A DNA stretch of 64,000 bases from a virus, in IMG/VR virus record IMGVR_UViG_3300021197_001635, positions 62,001 through 126,000 of that record; one strand, written 5' to 3'. The notes beneath the pieces are model-generated. The model searched no databases, was not told the DNA's origin, and was given only the letters and a program-made list of their open reading frames with translations. The position numbers and the translations under genes are program-made. Shown one piece after another: positions 60,933 through 64,000 of the stretch; the first letter of the stretch is position 1, and each line of letters starts with the position of its first letter.

Positions 60933-61663
60933 CTAACATCTGCGGTAACACCAGCAATAGTTACAACGTTGCATGCAGTTCCATGACTGACCTCTAAGAA
61001 TATAGTATCTAGAGGGAGCAATGGGTATGCATTATTAGTTGATGCCCCTGTCGGACCTCCAACATATACCACATTGGTGGAATCGAAGTTAGTAACCCTA
61101 ACACCACTTAAGAATGCTAGCTCACATAAGGGTTGACCCATTCCAGTTCCAGCACAAGCGCCATGGTTGCCGAAAACTATACCAGCAGGAGCGGCAACCG
61201 TAACCACATCCACGTTGCCTATATTGTTGTCACTAGGTAGAATTTTAACATCACCAGTGACCCCTACGATTGTACCACTCTTTATAGATTGGATCTCGGT
61301 GTGTAGTGTGACACCGCTTTCTATAGACTGGATGTGCATCGAAGCACCATTGATATGATGGAGAGTACCACCACCAATAGTGATTCCTATCACCGTAAGT
61401 GCTGCACCACCAGAAATGGAGACTGGCACTGCCATAGTTCCCAGAGTATTACCTCTAACTGGTACATAAGGCATGCCAGTGTTAGGTGAATACTTAACGG
61501 GGATGGGGGTCGAATCTCCCAGAAGGGAATCAACGCCATCAGCACCTGTGTTGATCTTAATTACTTGAAAATGCTTTCCTGTAGAGGTGTGCAGATCCGT
61601 TGCTATGGTTGCTCCAGAAGGTGAGCTGGATACTACCTGAATGTTGTCAGAGGTAATGGTCAT
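60917..61663 (-). CDS. Virion structural protein, fibre/wedge-associated
   Basis: 248 residues, beta-rich and Gly/Thr/Val-rich (SSPSGATIATDLHTSTGKHF, IPVKYSPNTGMPYVPVRG). An Asn-rich C-terminal part ends in VTIAGVTADVRWIAT. It begins with GGGAGAA about nine bases upstream and a TATATATAA box farther up. Forms an operon with the giant adhesin, so it may be its attachment or chaperone subunit. Family not recognised. Confidence 0.62.
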   Translation of the reverse strand: MTITSDNIQVVSSSPSGATIATDLHTSTGKHFQVIKINTGADGVDSLLGDSTPIPVKYSPNTGMPYVPVRGNTLGTMAVPVSISGGAALTVIGITIGGGTLHHINGASMHIQSIESGVTLHTEIQSIKSGTIVGVTGDVKILPSDNNIGNVDVVTVAAPAGIVFGNHGACAGTGMGQPLCELAFLSGVRVTNFDSTNVVYVGGPTGASTNNAYPLLPLDTIFLEVSHGTACNVVTIAGVTADVRWIAT

Positions 61664-61760
61664 TTGGTTATATTCTCCCTAGGGCAATTGACATGGGTCT
61701 GTTCATTTTTATATATAAGAGGTGGGAAGTGGTAAATGTTTCATTATGGGGGCTTCTAGA

Positions 61761-61988
61761 ATGGAAATAATAGAAGAAGGCTTAGAATTTTGTAAAATGG
61801 TAGAGTCCTTGATTCTAGAGGAGACTTTCGATAACTATATCGACGCCGTTCTTCATCTATGTGAAGAGATTAATATAGAGCCTTTTGTAGCCGCAAAATT
61901 CCTCACAAAGCCTATTAAAGAGAAAATCAAAAAAGAAGGGCAAGATATCAATCTCCTGCCCAAGAAGACTAGGCTGCCCATGAAATGA
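61761..61988 (+). CDS. 33: T4 gp33-like late-transcription coactivator
   Basis: 75 residues from ATG 61761; ATG 61746 is an alternative. Helical and acidic with ETFDNYIDAVLHLCEEINIE followed by AAKFLTKPIKEKIKKEGQDI and LNLLPKK-type end. This matches the family annotated as late promoter transcription accessory protein in marine T4-like phages, which links RNA polymerase to the sliding clamp. Presence of exact TATAAATA boxes in the window supports the call. Confidence 0.68.
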   Translation: MEIIEEGLEFCKMVESLILEETFDNYIDAVLHLCEEINIEPFVAAKFLTKPIKEKIKKEGQDINLLPKKTRLPMK

Positions 61989-61999
61989 TGGGATATATA

Positions 62000-62028
62000 T
62001 TGACGGAATCCAGCCTCCGTGGTATAAT
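62000..62028 (+). promoter_or_regulatory. Sigma70-like promoter for gp32
   Basis: TTGACG, 17 bases ending CCGTGG, TATAAT. One-base -35 variant of the phage promoter family. The mRNA leader to the ATG at 62077 is about 42 bases and carries AAAGGAAA. Confidence 0.85.
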
Positions 62029-62076
62029 AATAAAATACTCAGTCACACAAAACGCATTATATAAAGGAAATGCACC

Positions 62077-62982
62077 ATGAGTTTTAGTAACATGAAGAAG
62101 TCATCAGGCGACAACAGCCGCATGATGGAAGAACTTAACAAGATCAGCACTGGTGAATCTGCCAGTTACAAGGATGATCGATTCTGGAAGCCTGAACGAG
62201 ACAAATCCGATAACGGATTTGCAGTAATTCGGTTCCTCCCACCAGTAGACGGTGAGGACACACCTTGGGTACGGATGTTCTCCCATGGTTTCAAGGGCAA
62301 GGGCGGATGGTTCATCGAGAACTGCCCAACCACCATCGGTCGCAAGTGTCCTCTTTGCGAGGCTAACAGCGAACTGTGGAACAGTGGTCTCGAATCTGAC
62401 AAGGATGTTGCACGCAACCGAAAGCGACGACTCAGTTATATCTCCAATATTATGGTGATCAGCGACCCCAAGAATCCGCAGAATGAAGGAAAGGTCTTCC
62501 TCTACAAGTTCGGTAAGAAGATCTTCGATAAGGTAATGGAATCTCTTCAACCAGAATTCGCTGATGAAGAGGCAGTGAACCCATTCGACTTCTGGAAGGG
62601 TGCTAACTTCAAGCTCAAGATTCGCAAGGTGGCAGGATTTGTCAACTACGACAAGAGCGAATTCGATGCACCCTCACCCATCCTCGATGGAGACGATGAA
62701 AAGCTGGAAGAACTGTGGGGCAAGCAGTACCCTCTTCAACCAGAGGTCGCCGAAGATAAGTTCAAGAGTTATGATGAGCTTAAGTCACGTCTAATGCAGG
62801 TCCTAGGAGGCGGTTCGTCCCGTGCTAAGACTGCAGAAGAGATGACCGACATCGGGGAGAACACTAATAACAAGACTGAAGATACTTCTTCCGACACTAG
62901 TGCAGATGTGTACGAGTCTAGCAGCTCGGAAGGTGAAGATGATGCTTTGAGTTACTTCGAGAAGCTCGCTAGCGAAGATTGA
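62077..62982 (+). CDS. 32: Single-stranded DNA-binding protein, T4 gp32-like
   Basis: 301 residues, as in T4 gp32. N-terminal basic cooperative-binding tail, then an OB-fold core with the zinc ligands His70, Cys83, Cys91 and Cys94 (HGFKGKGGW..NCPTTIGRKCPLC), aromatic/basic DNA-binding strands (SYISNIMVISDPKNP, VFLYKFGKKIFDK), and an acidic Ser/Glu-rich C-terminal tail ending SYFEKLASED, which binds UvsX/gp41-type partners. Coats single-stranded DNA at forks. It has its own strong promoter and terminator and C-ending codons, indicating high expression. Confidence 0.95.
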   Translation: MSFSNMKKSSGDNSRMMEELNKISTGESASYKDDRFWKPERDKSDNGFAVIRFLPPVDGEDTPWVRMFSHGFKGKGGWFIENCPTTIGRKCPLCEANSELWNSGLESDKDVARNRKRRLSYISNIMVISDPKNPQNEGKVFLYKFGKKIFDKVMESLQPEFADEEAVNPFDFWKGANFKLKIRKVAGFVNYDKSEFDAPSPILDGDDEKLEELWGKQYPLQPEVAEDKFKSYDELKSRLMQVLGGGSSRAKTAEEMTDIGENTNNKTEDTSSDTSADVYESSSSEGEDDALSYFEKLASED

Positions 62983-63013
62983 TTTAGATCGGTATCTTCA
63001 ACTTGTAAAGGTG

Positions 63014-63037
63014 GGAAGCCCTCTTCGGAGGGCTTCC
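63014..63037 (+). terminator. Bidirectional terminator with UUCG tetraloop
   Basis: Perfect ten-bp stem GGAAGCCCTC/GAGGGCTTCC capped by TTCG, between the convergent gp32 and tape-measure genes; TTATT follows on the plus side. Confidence 0.9.
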
Positions 63038-63043
63038 TGCTTA

Positions 63044-64000
63044 TTATGCCATCTTCAACTTATGCTGTATCCCACTGCCAAGCCTCACCATCTTGCTTGG
63101 TGAAGGGTATGTGTTATTCTGGTTGCTTAGAACGGTGCTGGTCACTAAATTAGGTGCTGGGGCGGGTCTATTTGGAGCACCTCCAGAGAGATTGGACATC
63201 ATGCCCTGTAGTTGCACCTGTTGACCGCTGAGATTTTTGGATGCCTTAGCAAGGACCTCCGCAATGATGTCTGGTGCTCTGTTTAGGGGTAGCACTACCT
63301 CTGGACCTGCTTCTCCTAGAAGACTTCTAACTGGTCCTTTCACTAGACCACCCTTTGCGAAGGGAACATCGCTTGGAAGTTCATGCCACTGTTTACCCAT
63401 GAAAGCCTTGCCACCACCCATTGAGGTCCACTTTGAGCCTGGTCTACTACCATAATACTCTTGCATTTCTGGGTAGAGTACATCATCAAATGCGCCGTTT
63501 AGGAATAGTTTATTATCACCATCGTAGGTAACATCGTGCCCTGCCCATTCCGATAAAAGGGGGAAAGCATCCCTAAGTTTTTCACTATCAGAATGGTATA
63601 GAGTTTTCCCTCCTCCTAACACGTCTGAAGAAATGCCCTCTAATCTATCCCATTCTGTTTCGGCATTTTCTAGAACACCTGCTGCTGTATAAGATGCTGC
63701 TTTTGCAGATTCTTTATCTTTGTATTTCCTACTTATCAGATTGTGCATTTGTTGTTCCATATCGAAAAAGGCCTGTGCAGCCCTCATAATATGTTGTTTT
63801 CTCGTTGCTGCGGCCCTTTCTTCTGCAGAGATACCTCTCTGTTCTCCAGTTTCTTCATCTATTGTGAAACCAGATGACATTCTCGTCAGGGCCTGTCTCT
63901 CCTTTGCAGCTCTTTCCGCCCCCGCAAGTTGTTCTATGGTCATATCTTCCTTCAATCCACCCATTTTAGAAGTACCTTGTGCTGTCTGCATTGCTACAGC
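63044..64000 (-). CDS. Tail tape-measure-like protein, C-terminal part (truncated by window)
   Basis: At least 318 residues; the frame runs off the right edge, so the N-terminus is missing. The key signature is FAKGGLVKGPVRSLLGEAGP then EVVLPLNRA, the GGxxxxPxxxxxGEAGPExVxPL motif found near the C-terminus of tape-measure proteins and related minor tail proteins. The preceding part is helical, charged and Ala-rich (AERAAKERQALTRMS). It would set tail length or sit in the tail tube. Confidence 0.78.
   Translation of the reverse strand, partial: AVAMQTAQGTSKMGGLKEDMTIEQLAGAERAAKERQALTRMSSGFTIDEETGEQRGISAEERAAATRKQHIMRAAQAFFDMEQQMHNLISRKYKDKESAKAASYTAAGVLENAETEWDRLEGISSDVLGGGKTLYHSDSEKLRDAFPLLSEWAGHDVTYDGDNKLFLNGAFDDVLYPEMQEYYGSRPGSKWTSMGGGKAFMGKQWHELPSDVPFAKGGLVKGPVRSLLGEAGPEVVLPLNRAPDIIAEVLAKASKNLSGQQVQLQGMMSNLSGGAPNRPAPAPNLVTSTVLSNQNNTYPSPSKMVRLGSGIQHKLKMA

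Noticed and set aside
61688-61717. Promoter TTGACA with TATATA before gp33-like gene
   Set aside because: Eighteen-base spacer, poor -10 box and no GG element typical of the other phage promoters; the TATATATAA may instead serve the minus-strand gene.

Overview
This window is part of a large virulent tailed phage of the T4-like (Tevenvirinae-related, marine or cyanophage-like) myovirus type. It carries a T4-style replisome: family B DNA polymerase gp43, recombinase UvsX, helicase gp41, primase gp61 and single-strand binding protein gp32. A small gp33-like late-transcription factor is present, as are T4-type late promoters (TATAAATA). Many small overlapping genes, five tRNAs and a large block of T4-style head-internal proteins complete the picture. 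The host is probably a Gram-negative marine bacterium, and my best inference is a planctomycete. Two things point there: a phage-borne porin with a planctomycete-like N-terminal segment, and a small protein ending in a PAPG-type exosortase (PEP-CTERM-like) sorting tail.

Layout. 1-2.9 kb: receptor-binding or tail structural genes. 2.9-15 kb: a nucleotide and replication operon behind a strong sigma70-like promoter (dUTPase, MazG-like pyrophosphohydrolase, gp43, UvsX, gp41, gp61, type II glutamine synthetase, ThyX, methyltransferase, B12-dependent ribonucleotide reductase). 15-24.3 kb: porin, VWA/zincin protein, secreted i-type-like lysozyme, small basic proteins, tRNAs, deaminase-like and SprT-like genes, then a CBS-less IMP dehydrogenase overlapping an adenine-deaminase-type gene. 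24.3-25 kb: gene-free. 25-45 kb: late genes, most of which begin with a T4-like capsid-targeting peptide (MKSFKQF...(L/I)xE) that a gp21-type protease would cut. They include a PAP2 phosphatase, a KxDG ligase-like protein, a possible PD-(D/E)XK protein and a nucleotidyltransferase/ATP-grasp/retropepsin fusion. 45-46.6 kb, minus strand: RuvC-like resolvase and a trypsin-like lipoprotein. 46.7-53.5 kb: CobS-like AAA+ ATPase and many small early genes. 53.5-56.4 kb: PurZ-like synthetase, an adenylate-kinase-like protein, a coiled-coil protein and a RecB/MGME1-like exonuclease. 56.4-61.7 kb, minus strand: giant repetitive adhesin. 61.7-63 kb: gp33-like protein and gp32. 63-64 kb, minus strand: C-terminus of a tape-measure-like protein.

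How the genes fit together. The most exciting reading is a complete adenine-to-2,6-diaminopurine (Z) route inside a T4-like phage. The adenylosuccinate-synthetase homologue at 53547 has lost the PurA catalytic Asp (GDEGKGK has become GSTGKGK) and the GTP-specificity TKLD motif, as expected for PurZ. It is translationally coupled to a P-loop nucleotide kinase that could phosphorylate dZMP. Upstream supply would come from adenine deaminase and IMP dehydrogenase (adenine to hypoxanthine/IMP to XMP), glutamine synthetase (amide donor for the guanine 2-amino group), class II reductase (GTP to dGTP) and a MazG-like enzyme (dGTP to dGMP). The partner polymerase is family B, not the family A DpoZ usually described, and no HD-type DatZ is visible in the window. 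A second system is the head-packaged protein arsenal. A third is the MoxR/CobS plus VWA/CobT-like pair, 30 kb apart but sharing a duplicated upstream control element and the same promoter.
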